Positions 47,898 to 59,045 of a stretch of DNA of 64,000 bases are shown here, in pieces. A program made the position numbers and the translations under genes. Each line of letters begins with the position of its first letter. Positions within the stretch are counted from its first letter, which is position 1. The stretch spans positions 124,001-188,000 of the forward strand of contig NW_006763301.1 of NCBI RefSeq assembly GCF_000218685.1, read 5' to 3'. Under the pieces are notes generated by a model. It searched no databases. It saw only the letters and a program-made list of their open reading frames with translations, and was not told the origin of the DNA. The DNA comes from Serpula lacrymans var. lacrymans S7.9. Taxonomy: Eukaryota > Basidiomycota > Agaricomycetes > Boletales > Serpulaceae.

Positions 47898-50744
47898 TCA
47901 GAAAAACCTCCTCTTATGGGCCTTCTCCTCCACCGCCACCCTCACATGCACATGCCCCGCATTCACCCCTCCATACCCAGGCTCCGCACACGTCTTAATG
48001 CTCTTCACCCACTCGTCGCCCTCGTCCGCCTCGTCCCATTCGCACTCGCATTCGCAGTGGGCGTCGTGTGCGTGCGAGGGGCGTCGCCGTTCGTGACGTG
48101 GCCATTCATCTTGATGCTCCCGTTCACGCTCCCATGTCCACCCCCATTCACACCCACCTGCCCCTCCCTCCTCCCCCCACACTCACACCCCCCAAGCAAC
48201 CCACCTCCCTTGCCAGTCCCCTTCAACAAATCAGCAAGCGTACACCGCGCACTAGGCTCCACATACAGCATCCTCCTCAGCGCCNNNNNNNNNNNNNNNN
48301 NNNNNNNNNNNNNNNNNNNNNNNNNNNNNNNNNNNNNNNNNNNNNNNNNNNNNNNNNNNNNNNNNNNNNNNNNNNNNNNNNNNNNNNNNNNNNNNNNNNN
48401 NNNNNNNNNNNNNNNNNNNNNNNNNNNNNNNNNNNNNNNNNNNNNNNNNNNNNNNNNNNNNNNNNNNNNNNNNNNNNNNNNNNNNNNNNNNNNNNNNNNN
48501 NNNNNNNNNNNNNNNNNNNNNNNNNNNNNNNNNNNNNNNNNNNNNNNNNNNNNNNNNNNNNNNNNNNNNNNNNNNNNNNNNNNNNNNNNNNNNNNNNNNN
48601 NNNNNNNNNNNNNNNNNNNNNNNNNNNNNNNNNNNNNNNNNNNGTTAACGCCGACAACGCCAGGCTGAGAACGCGGGAGACGACGGTATTGGCGGCACAG
48701 AAGGAGACATCGACGACGGCAACGCCGTCAAACTACTCATCTTTGGCGTCCTCATCTCCCCAGCCTCCTCTGCGAAATCCCTCACCCTGCTCGTCCGCTG
48801 CACTGCGTGTCATGCGTGCTGCTCCGCTCGCGGTCCCTCCACTCGTCGACGGCTTGCGAGAGCCGAGAATGAGGCGGATGAGGGAAAGGATGGGGATGAT
48901 GCAGATGCGCCGAGGGATAGCCATGCGACTCCGTATGCGACGCATACCCCACCGGCAAACTCTCCGTCGACGCAGCAGGCCTCGCAAACACCAACACACT
49001 CGGATCCATCTCCACCGGACTCTCCGTCTTCCTCACGCCGTCGTCGCCGCCCCCACTCGCCCGCCTGAGCGCCTCCTGTTCCTTCGTCTCCACCCCCAGC
49101 CCGCTCAGCCCAGGCGGCAGGGTGGCGCTGCAGACGACTCGCCCCGGACTTAGCAACGCGCGCCGCCTCGCCTCGCCGGGGCTGATCTCTCCCTCTTCCT
49201 CGTCCGACGAGGGGGCTGAAAAGGTGGTATACGTAGAGGCGGTCATGTGGGAGGAGGTCGCGGTGAGGTTGGTCGCGGTCGGCACGGGGGATGCATTCAC
49301 CTTGCCGTTGACCTTTTTCGGGGGTGGTTTGAGGCTGAGATCGGGATGGGCATGGACAAAGGCCCTAAAGCTCTTATCGGTCTTGACGTCGGGTATCGTC
49401 CAGGGGAACCTCCTGAGGAGCATGCAGCAAAAGATGATGCCGACGCTCCAGACGTCGGTCTTCCTCGGATCGTACTCCTTTTGAGTGAGGACCTCTGGAG
49501 CGAGGTAGGGGTCGCTGCCGACGACGCCTGTGGCGAGGGTGGGTGATGAGCCAGGGTAGTGAAAGACGGTGGCAGTGCCAAAGTCGATGAGTTTGACGAC
49601 GTTTGAGGAGGTCATGACGCAGTTGTCGAGTTTGAGGTCGCGGTGGGCGAGGCCGAGGGAGTGGAGGTAGTCGACGCCGGAGATGATCTGGCGAAAGACG
49701 CAGTAGATTTCTGGACGACACATTTTGTGGGACATGACGACGGAGAAGAGGTCGTAGGGGGCGTATTCCATGACCTGAGTAGAGGGTTAGCAGAAAAGGG
49801 CAGGGGAAAAGGAAAGGAGGCACCTCGTAGTAGTGGCCGTGATCGCTGACGATGTCGACGGTCTGGATGATGTTGGGGTGTTTGAGGGTGGAACCGACGC
49901 AAAACTCAGCGGTGACCTTTTTCTGGTACTCTTTTTCAGACTCTCCGGTACGTTTTGGACGGAACTCTTTTACGGCAAAGATGGAGCCTCCGTTCTTGCT
50001 GCTGGCCTTTATGAGACGGACAGTGCCGCCTGCGCCTGAGCCGAGGACGCGACCCCACTTTCCGTACTTCTTTGAGAGGTGGGCATGTGTTGCGTCTGAG
50101 AGGGAGGGGATGGGATGGGGAGAAGAGTCGATTGTGCTGGAGGGAGAGTGTGAGATTGGGAGTGAGCTGGCAAGGGAGGAGTGGGAGGGAGAGGGGGTTT
50201 TTGAGTGTGGCTTTTGTTTTTCCTTGCGGATGAAGGAGGGGAGACGGTGGTGTGATTCCCTGTGTGGGATGGTGTGCCTGTGGTGACGGACATTGATGGG
50301 AGAGGAGGGAAAGTCGAGACCGCGACGCTGCTCTGAGGGGAGCTGATGGGGATCTGCGGGGGTGTGTATGGTGGTGTGGGGGAGGGTTGAGGCTGGGGAG
50401 GTGTTCTGGGAGGATGCGGAGGTGATTGGGTGGCGGAGGTGGGGGTGGTGGTGTGGGATGTGGTGGTTGAGGAAACGCTTGAGGTCGTGGAGTGGGCCCT
50501 GTTTGGGGACGGCGGGTGTGGAGGGGGGAGAGGGGGGATGCGAGTTTGATATGCGACGCCTGAACCTGGACGTGAAGTTGGGAGGGTCGGGGGGGGTTCT
50601 GGGCTGGGACGAGGAGGAGGGGGAGTGGTCGAGGGGGGTTCTGGGCTGGGACGAGGAGGAGGAGTGGTCGAGGGGGGTTCTGGGCTGGGAGTGGTCGGTT
50701 TCGTCGTCAATGTCGATGGGACGCATGGGATTGGCAGAGAGCAT
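47898..50744 (-). CDS. Hal4/Hal5 (Sat4)-like Ser/Thr protein kinase, interrupted by assembly gap
   Basis: Fungal-specific kinase of the NPR/HAL5 family, which in yeast stabilises K+ and nutrient transporters. Exon 1 (49824-50744) holds a disordered N terminus with [17 protein letters not shown] and the kinase N lobe from [18 protein letters not shown]. Exon 2 starts at 49774 with [10 protein letters not shown] and carries [24 protein letters not shown] and [14 protein letters not shown] long disordered insert then leads to a likely donor at about 48783 and to the N run. Beyond the gap, [19 protein letters not shown] is the conserved end of the C lobe. The last residues ([28 protein letters not shown]) are in another frame, reached either by a 77-nt intron at a canonical gtgagt donor or by an indel. 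Length cannot be given. Confidence 0.85.
48285..48643. other. Assembly gap (run of N)
   Basis: A run of 359 N inside the kinase gene, between the catalytic insert and the end of the C lobe. The flanks are GC-rich and repetitive on both sides. True length may differ. Confidence 0.99.
50591..50700. repeat. Coding minisatellite in kinase N terminus
   Basis: Three imperfect copies of a unit near 40 bp (42, 39 and a partial copy), each containing ggttctgggctggga on the + strand. On the minus strand it encodes [10 protein letters not shown] repeated about three times, with Ser-run length differing between copies. Confidence 0.85.
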
Positions 50745-53459
50745 CGTTCGTGGTGGAGAGAAAGCAAGGAGAGACTCGGATGGTCACTTTAGTAACCACC
50801 TCGGTCCGATACACACACGCGACTCTCCCTGGACCCCAGCCACTCCATCCCCGCCGCCTCTCTCCCCACATGCCGTCACCCTCCCTCCATCCGTGCCCCT
50901 CGGATGAACCAACCGTTTATTGGTCACGCTCGGCATCTCCTCCCTCCCGCTGAAAGGGGAGCAAGCGAGGAACCCTCTCCGCCATCATCCATTTTCGTGT
51001 CATACTTGTCTGTTTCAACTATTCCATTATCTCGCCCTTAGCCCCATCTCACACCTCTTAGAACCTCCATCAGATTCACCACTAGTGCCTTGGCCCCTCC
51101 CCTCCGACAATCGCTCCCTCAGCATATGTAACGCTTGTCTGCCACAGCCGCCACGATTCTCCCCAACCATACATGAGTTCTTGAGCGCAACGGCGCCGGG
51201 CCTCAACACTCCCCGGGGTCCCTCCCCTCCATCCATCCGTGCCGAGCGTGCCTAAGCACTCTACAGAATTTATCTCTTTTGGACGAAAAGCCGTTTTACG
51301 ATGATGGGCAAGGCGTGCGTGCTGTGCCTTTGATGCATATACATTGCAGTCCATCGGGCGCAAACGGATGTTCATTTATACTCGGTTGATTATACGATGT
51401 TGTTCCGAGTCGTGCTTGCCTGGGATCGTTGATGCTGGTCATGATTGACGATTTGTGATTGCGATTTACGATGCCGATTCACAAAAAACCGTCAAGTACT
51501 GATTCTGATATGATCACTCTTGTAATTAGGCATCGAACGAGGTTCTTCTTGGTCAATTGCTTTTCTTTCTGTTTTTGTCGGGCTTGCGTCGAATCCAGCC
51601 GAACATCATCTCATCAATGATCAAGAAACACTCGCGACAGAAACTAAAGCATGTCTCTCCGAGTCAAATATGTCACTGTCGAGGAACAGAACGAGCACCG
51701 CAAGTCCCCACCTCGACTCGAGTGGCGCGTATATACGATGTGACAAGATTGGCAGCGGTACTTATCGCCCTGTGCATATGCATCATGCATTTAGCCCGCG
51801 CCATACCATATGATATCATACGATGATTCAGATCGGTGCTTTCGTGATGGCGCTGTCACCGGGCGCGGTTAGCGATAGGGGCCTGTCCTTCTTTCCTTCG
51901 TCCGCGGTGCATAAGCCCAACCATCATCTGATATCACACTTGGCGTCCCCAACTCCGTCCTACTCTCCTTCCTACACCCCTTCTGCAGTGTCGCCCACCC
52001 GCAGTCTTCCTTCCACGTCATCTGCTCAGGGGGGGACAGGTCCTGTGATGGATTGCAGGTTCATCTTACACTAAATTGCCTCAGATGCGGATGAATCATA
52101 TCATCAGTTCAATCTTGACGCCGTGACATGAACGCAGAGCACTCGACTGAGCACGCCTCAACTCGACGCCCAAGTTAAGAAACAGACGCAGAAACTCAGC
52201 ACCACATCGAACTCTCACTCAAGCCCAACACACCAAATCACCTCCCCACAACCCTCCGTGGACCATCCCCAAATCAACCAAGCCGACGGTCGTACCCCGT
52301 TACGTACCCCAGAGCTCAGAACCAACATACACCATACCACTGACTTTTTCTTGCGAAATATCTATTTGGCAACTCGAAAGAGAACGCCGAGAGAGGCCAA
52401 GTGTCAGGTATACCACCCGTGCCTTCGCCCGAGCCACGGGGTAAATGACGTCCCTACATTATGCTACTACTGTCGTTTACTTTTAGTTTACTTTGTTATG
52501 ATTTGATTTGATTTGCGCGACACAGGTCAAAGGCCAAGAAGCTTGCTATTATAGTACCATCATGTGGTCTCTGCACCCGGATGGCACACTCGGAAGCTCG
52601 AGAGAAGGACGGGGTGCGTGATGCGATACAAACGTTAATACTGCGGGGAGTGTCGATGGAGAAGCAGATATCAGAATCAGAATCGCGCTCAACGGACAAC
52701 ACGATTCTTCAAAAAGCCTCAAGCTGCCCAACCCCCCTTTCTCTCCGAAACCGAAACCTGAAACCTGAAACGCGACCAGTGCGTCTTGCAACTGGCTGAT
52801 ATACAGCTTCTGCACGAGTTAGCTTAGCATTTCCGCCGCCCAGTCGAACGTCCGAGTCCGTCCTGGTACATCGTCAACCACCCTAGCTTTCGCCCGGTAT
52901 GGCAAGTACCAAGACTCCCTCTCCCTCTCTTACTTTTTCTCCGAGAAGGCCCACCGCGATAGGGGCAGGACGAGAATCAAGTCGATGAACGAACGACATC
53001 TGGACCAGACACCGCACGGCCGCCCATGCCCGCCGCATCATCGCAAAACCCCTGCCCCCAGGTACATCGAGCACGGCTTCACCAGCTCAAAAGCAGCAAA
53101 AACGGTCCGCTCGGACGTTCGTCGGGAGGGTGCCCCCAACGCCCGCAAGTACCCAGCAGCAGTGTTCACATGGTCCTGCCGGCGCTACGACGATACCACT
53201 GATACGAGCCCCATCTGCCCCATTCTGCCCATCTCAGGCTCAAGAACTCGGTGCAAAAAATCACTCACGACCGACCCGTTTTCTCTCTCTTCCCTCCACT
53301 TGCAGCAGCACCGAGTAGGGATATCTTCATAACTCGTAGAAAGAGAGCCCTCGGACATCAAAATGGTCACGCTCTGAGCATCTTTTTTTCATTTTTTCTT
53401 GACTTCTTTCACTAAACTGGTAATTCTCCATCCCCCCTTTCCCAGCCCTCGACACTCTC
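50745..53459. other. Long gene-poor region upstream of the kinase
   Basis: About 2.7 kb without a supported gene between the kinase start and the PRP28 stop. Several C-rich stretches (50820-51240, 51900-52020) give overlapping low-complexity frames. Much of it is probably the kinase promoter and long leader. Confidence 0.45.
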
Positions 53460-56400
53460 TCATCCCAGATCGTCGGCATCCCGCTTCCGCTTCATCTCTC
53501 TCGATACTTTATGCTGCGCTGACTCGTGCTTCGCAAGCTCCATAGGTACCTTGGACACGGGGCTCTTTGATATTTCTGTATATACAACACCCACCCCAAG
53601 CCAATGCATAGCGAATGCCGCATGAGGGACGTGGGGAAAACGTTCGTTAATATGTCGAGGAAGGGAATTGTAGCCGTTGATAGCAAGAAAAGGGAGAAGG
53701 TGGACGGATGAGGAAGGCGTGGCAGGGACGGCAGACGGCAGACGGCAGCGGCCAAGGCAAGGGGTTATACGGAAATAACGGCGAATGGTGATGCAGAATG
53801 AAAAAAAACGCATGTCAAGTAAACAGATGGCGAATACAGTGAGCAAGCATGATTAATAAATATTTCATCAGAGGGCACGTACCTTGCTTGAGATCGTACC
53901 TAGAAGTGGCGAAAACCAAAGATAACATGAGCATATGCGATGGTGATTCGGATCAGATAAAGATAGCAAGCCGGAGAGATAAACGTACATCACTTCATCA
54001 TCGTCATTCGTCAAGAACGTGATCGACGTTCCCTGCTTTCCTGCTCGTCCCGTACGACCTAAGCGAATAAAATCGCGTAATTATCAGCCCGAGTGAGTCG
54101 AGCGAACAAAAAAGAAACCGATCGCACCGATACGATGGACATATGCCTCAATCGTGCCAGCCATTTGGAAGTTGATGACAAGACTGACGTCTTGCACGTC
54201 GATACCACGACCTGCGAGATCAGTGGCGACTAGAACGTCGCTTTCCCCAGAGCGTAGTGCCTGTAGAGAAGCTTCACGCTGTTCTTGGTTTTTGCCCGAG
54301 TGCAACGTCGCCGCATTCCACTAGCGATAGTTCAGCATACAAAGCACCAGCAAAACAGATAAAATAAGGTACGCACGCCCGCACGAGATAGGTCCTTCGC
54401 CACCATATCCGCAGTCTTCTTCTGGTTGACGAAAACGATAATGGGCGAAGCATACATCCCGCTGTTCAAGATCTCCAGCAAGCGTTGCCTGTACCCACAT
54501 CAGTAACTTGCGCCAAGGCTGCAAAACGCAGGAAAATAAAACCCACTTCTTCTTCTCGTCTCCGCTCACGAACTCGACTCGTTGCTCGACAGTGTCCACA
54601 GCCCTACCAGCCTCACCGATCGTGATGATGGCTGGTTTCTTCAAGTACTTCCGCGCAAGCCTTTCGACAGCTGGAGGCATCGTCGCTGAGAACAACGTCG
54701 TCACGCGCGTACGCCCTTTCTTGACCAACGTCTCTCCATCAACGTCCATCTGCTCACCCATGTCTTCGCCCGCCATCGTTTCACTTGGGAGTTTGTCGAG
54801 GATGAAGAGCAAGTCCGTCTCGAAACCGAGGTGTACCATTCGGTCAGCTTCGTCCATGACCACATACCGGCATTGGGAAAGGACAAGGACGTGTCGCTCT
54901 AGAACGTCTTTGAGACGACCAGGCGTGGCGATAATGATTTCAGCACCTTCACGAAGGTTGAACTGTTGCTCTTCTACAGCTCGCTGGAGATTTCGGTCAA
55001 TAGGGTATAGGAGACAAGCGTGAAATTTACTTACTCCTCCGACAATAGAAACACAATGGAACCCGAGTGGGGTAGCAAATTTCCGGGCTTCGCTTTCGAT
55101 TTGTTGCGCCAACTCACGAGTCGGGGCTAGAATAAGAGCATAAGGGCCCAAATGTCTGATCTCGTCGGTAAACGGCGGCATTGTAGATATGAATGAAAGC
55201 ATAGGGATGACGAAGGCTGCAGTTTTACCCGAACCTGCATAGATAGAACGTATCGTTAGAAGGTAAAAGAAGAAAAAGGTGTAGAACTGAATCTACACAC
55301 CAGTTTCAGCGATACCAATGATATCACGATTTTGCAGACCAATAGGAATGGCTTGTCGTTGAATGGCAGATGGTTCTTTGTAACCAATTTTGGCGATGAC
55401 ATCCAGTATAATTTCAGGTATGGCAGACTCCGTCCATGAGCGTAGCGGATGAGGGATAGCTCCACCTAAAAAGGAACACGCTCGTCGTCAACTCAATATA
55501 GGAAAGAAAGTGAAACTAACCTCGAGCAGAAATACTGAAATCTTCTCGGAAAATGCGCCAATCTCTCTCCTTCATCTCATCCAACGACTTGTCGGACCAA
55601 TGCCTCTCGTCAAGCCCAGACTTGGCTGCTTTACGTCGCTCCATAGAATCTGCCAAGTGGGTATCGAGAGCAGGACCTCTTCTTGACCCAGCTCCGCCAT
55701 CGTCCATACCAGCAAGTCTACCACGTCCGAACATAACCTGAGCCCCCTGACGATGAGTTCCCACAGCTACAGGCGAGTCTTCTGCAAACGTATCGTCTTG
55801 TTCGTCCCAGTCGAAAACGAACTTTCGGTCGTTCATTTTGCGAATCTTGCGCTTCTTCTTGTCGACACCCAAATACCGAGAACGAATGGCGTGGAGGTCA
55901 TCGTTGGTCATGGGGGGTACGTATGGAGTCGAGGATTCGGGAAGAGTCGACTGTCCATTAGGGTTGGATGGGACCGGAGGAGGAGGCATTGAAGAAGAGG
56001 GAGCTGGAGAGTTTGTTGTGGACGCTGGACCAGATGGAGGGGCTTTTCCACGATCTGCTCGAGGGCCTGTTGGTACATTTTGATAGTTTTTCTGAGCTTG
56101 AGGAGGTCGGTGATCAGGGGGAGCCCGTCGGTCTCTATTATCTCGTGAATCACGACCATCTCGTCGTGCATAACGGTCTTTGTCTTTTTCGGGATGCGCA
56201 TAGCGATCGTCATCTAGAATTCATAAAAGGAATGAACGGTCATGAGGTGTAAACCCTAGGATGAGATTAATGACTGACATCGACTACCACCACCACCAGC
56301 GCCATACCTAGACTGATTGCGCTCTCTCTGTCTGACCTCCTCCGCGTCTCGCTCTAGTGTATCCCTGTCCTGCTTTGATTTCTCATCTCTTTCTCGTTGT

Positions 56401-56601
56401 TCTCTGAGCTCCTGAGCACGTTTAGCAATGGCAATCGTTGCACGTTCCTCTTTTGATAAGAATTTGGGCTACATTTCGGATAATAATTAGTGTTGAGCAT
56501 GTGCATCTTGAAAGACAACTCACTTTCGAGGCAGCCTCCTTCTCCTGTCTCTGCTTTTGGAGGAGGGACTCGATGGAAAGAGGTTCCGCTTTAGAGGTCA
56601 T
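53460..56601 (-). CDS. PRP28: Pre-mRNA splicing DEAD-box helicase Prp28 (U5-100K)
   Basis: ATPase that swaps U1 for U6 at the 5' splice site before spliceosome activation. Eleven exons on the minus strand: 56524-56601, 56279-56468, 55521-56213, 55301-55465, 55035-55234, 54547-54983, 54377-54488, 54128-54320, 53989-54058, 53883-53899, 53460-53575; 730 aa. The N terminus is an Arg/Glu-rich region ending in [20 protein letters not shown], a Prp28 hallmark. Helicase motifs follow: Q motif with [61 protein letters not shown] and [11 protein letters not shown]. The end reads [16 protein letters not shown]. Exon 10 has only 17 nt, and the last intron (53576-53882) is 307 nt, far longer than others in this window. 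Confidence 0.95.
53728..53748. repeat. GACGGCA heptamer repeat in PRP28 last intron
   Basis: Three tandem copies of gacggca on the + strand inside the unusually long final intron of PRP28. Confidence 0.85.
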
Positions 56602-56821
56602 GATGGCACTGAAGAAAGGCTCTCGTCCGAATGCGGTGATCTTGTCCCACACCCACTGCCATCACGTGCCTCATCTGTGCCCCGTTGCATGAGCGTAGCA
56701 AACGGCTTGTTGAGGTCGTGCAGACCCGGGCAATCCAGAATCTTTCATCGCCCATCTTTGCGGTCTCTTTTTCATATCAGATTCATTCTCAATCGCTGCT
56801 TTTACTTTCTACGCCCTTATC
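56602..56821. promoter_or_regulatory. Divergent promoter with E-box, PRP28 / EF-hand-like gene
   Basis: A 220-bp gap between two divergent start codons. It includes CACGTG at 56663-56668, a bHLH (E-box) or Cbf1-type site in fungi. Use by either gene is inferred. Confidence 0.45.
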
Positions 56822-57623
56822 ATGAATCAAGACATCCTCGCTCGCGTCCAGTCGCCTCGTCCAGAGACGCCAGAACCTGCCTCTCGACAGGGGAGGCGAA
56901 ATGCGCCTGGCAGCGTGCAGCTACTCGACGACGATGGCGCTATATCGAACAAGGTATGTCTATAGTCTTATATCTTTGACACCTGATATCGAACGACGGA
57001 AGTTGCATACTTGATCCTAGCTCGAGGCTTGCTTGATGCATATATTCGCCAAGTACTGCACACCACAACCCCCGTCTACCGCGAATTCCCAGAGAAAAAG
57101 CTTGGCCATGCTCGTCCCTCCAGAGGGCTCTTATCTCACTCCAAAAGGCCTCGACTCGTGGGCTCGCGATACGAATGGCGCTCCTTTCTCCGACGAAACA
57201 AAAGAAGAACTGGTCGAGTTTTTAGATGTAACTGATGACGGTGGACTGACGTGAGTTTCTGATATGTCATTGCCAAATAAAATTTAGTAGTTATGCTAAT
57301 GCATGCCGCTTTTGTGGACCAGATTCAAAGGCTTTCTTCAGATATACCAACTACAAACGGAGAGTGACGAGGAGGAGACTTGGAGGGATCTGGTCAGTCA
57401 GACAATAATACATCTTGCAGCACGCTCTCTGAAATGTCTTACCAGTCCAATCACGGCTTTGATCGGACACTAAAGCTCGTAGCTACACGCCGAGAAGACG
57501 AGGCAGAGGATAACAACGTACAAAGTTTTGCTAGGTGAGACCACTATAAATGTTCAGCGCTGTAAATTTTACTCATTACGATTACATAGGCTTATGGAAA
57601 CGAACGGCTCTTCTAATCCATGA
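56822..57623 (+). CDS. EF-hand-like protein of unknown function (184 aa)
   Basis: Five exons (56822-56953, 57021-57250, 57323-57392, 57446-57534, 57590-57623) encode 184 aa. The centre reads TKEELVEFLDVTDDGGLTF, then KGFLQIYQLQTESDEEETWR. The loop DVTDDGGLTFKG fits an EF-hand layout (acidic residues at loop positions 1, 4 and 5, Gly at 6, Leu at 8). It lacks the usual acidic residue at position 12, so calcium binding is doubtful. The N-terminal 44 residues are disordered; LEACLMHIFAKYC and LDSWARDTNG may form the partner helices. I recognise the fold only loosely and assign no process. It shares a promoter gap with PRP28. Confidence 0.7.
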
Positions 57624-57900
57624 CTGTTCCCCACAACTCTGAGTTCGCGCTGGCAACCAGAGAAAAATGACTGGCATTAATCGCCGTCGCTCACGATGTC
57701 AAAGCTAGCCCCTTGCTTGCCTAAAGTGTTCAGGCCATAACGTTATTTGCACTTTTTGTGGATGTATTCATGTTAAATGTATGACAGTCATGACTTCAAA
57801 GATGATGCCGTTAAAAGAGCAGTGTACAATATAAGTGCAGTCGCTACGCAACCCCCCTTGAGCTATTAAAATTCCGATGCATGGGACTGTGCATTTCACG

Positions 57901-58814
57901 TTAGTTGGCAACGCTTTCTAGATTCTCGCGCTGTGGGAACTCCAAAGTGAGTTTCCAGATCTCTACTCCTGCCCAGTCATCCTTGTGCCATTTCAACCCC
58001 CCCTTTTCCATGGCTTTTGCGACCTTCTTGTGAGGAATTCGTTCCACTCGAAAGCCCCATGTATCTCTGGCATCTAGGAGAGCTTGGTCGATGAGAGATG
58101 AATCTCGACGCTCAAGACAAAGATAGACTGGTGGTCCACGGGTCCGAGGAGGTGAATATGCATGAGCTGATGCAATGCACAAAGCTCGAATGGAACGCAA
58201 GAGGGGCTGAGTGAGCTCTGGACTATATAGTGTATCTGACGAAACGATAAGATCAAAAGGCGGGTTGAGCAAATGCACACTGCTGCCAGATGGGGATGGT
58301 GGATTCAATGGACCTGCAGCAGCGATGACATTGTCGTTATGCCAGGTCCAGTGGTCAGGAGGAACAGTCCAGTCGAGTTCGCGGACCTGAATAGAACCGG
58401 CATTGATGGGTAACTGAGCAGAGTTCGCAGCGATATTTTGGAGAAGAACGGTAGAGGTGACGTCCTTTACGTCCGTTGCAAGGACATCGCAGCCCAGAGA
58501 GGATAGAGCGAGGCTGAGTTTACCGGACATGGAAAAGGGATGATAAAGTGAGACGCCTTCTGATTTTTAGATGAGACGCACGCCATTAGGCCAATACCAC
58601 TGCCCAGTTCCACGACCCTGGGAGGGTTTGTGTTTGCGGTAAAAAGGCGTTTGTGTATGTCTGCGAGGAATAGCGAGAGACATTGGGCCCCCAGCCAAAG
58701 AGCTGTGCCGTTTGAGCGCCCGTCGTCGAGCTGGGAAAGAGAAAAAGAAGAGATTCCAAAAGAATAAGAGAGACTCCTGAGATGCTTTGTATGGTGCGCT
58801 GGTAAAGGTGCCAT
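57901..58814 (-). CDS. METTL21-type protein lysine methyltransferase (Methyltransf_16)
   Basis: Two exons on the minus strand (58582-58814, 57901-58513) give 281 aa. The SAM-binding motif I is RVVELGSGIGLMALALSSLG, restored across the intron, followed by DVLATDVKDV (motif II with acidic ribose contact). FDLIVSSDTLYSPEL is the family motif at the end of strand 4. VYLC and GVEIWKLTLEF close the Rossmann-like fold. Enzymes of this family methylate lysines on translation factors or chaperones; the target here cannot be read. An in-frame ATG 24 bases upstream (58838) would add eight residues; MAPLPAHHTKHL is preferred because a purine precedes it at -3. Confidence 0.85.
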
Positions 58815-59045
58815 GATGGTAAAAACACGAGGAGACAAGCGATCCCGTAAAAATGGCTGTATAGCCTTGTTTTGATTCCGAGTGGGCAGCGGCTACACCG
58901 TATGCATGCATAAACCTGCCCATATCTCCACGTTCCTCTCTTTTTGCTTGCTCTCGACAGTGCTGGATTTCCTTGCTTTGGGTGTCTGTTCCGTTCAAGG
59001 CTTGCTCCGAGCGCTGGGCCTTGTTGGATCATCACCAATCGCGCA

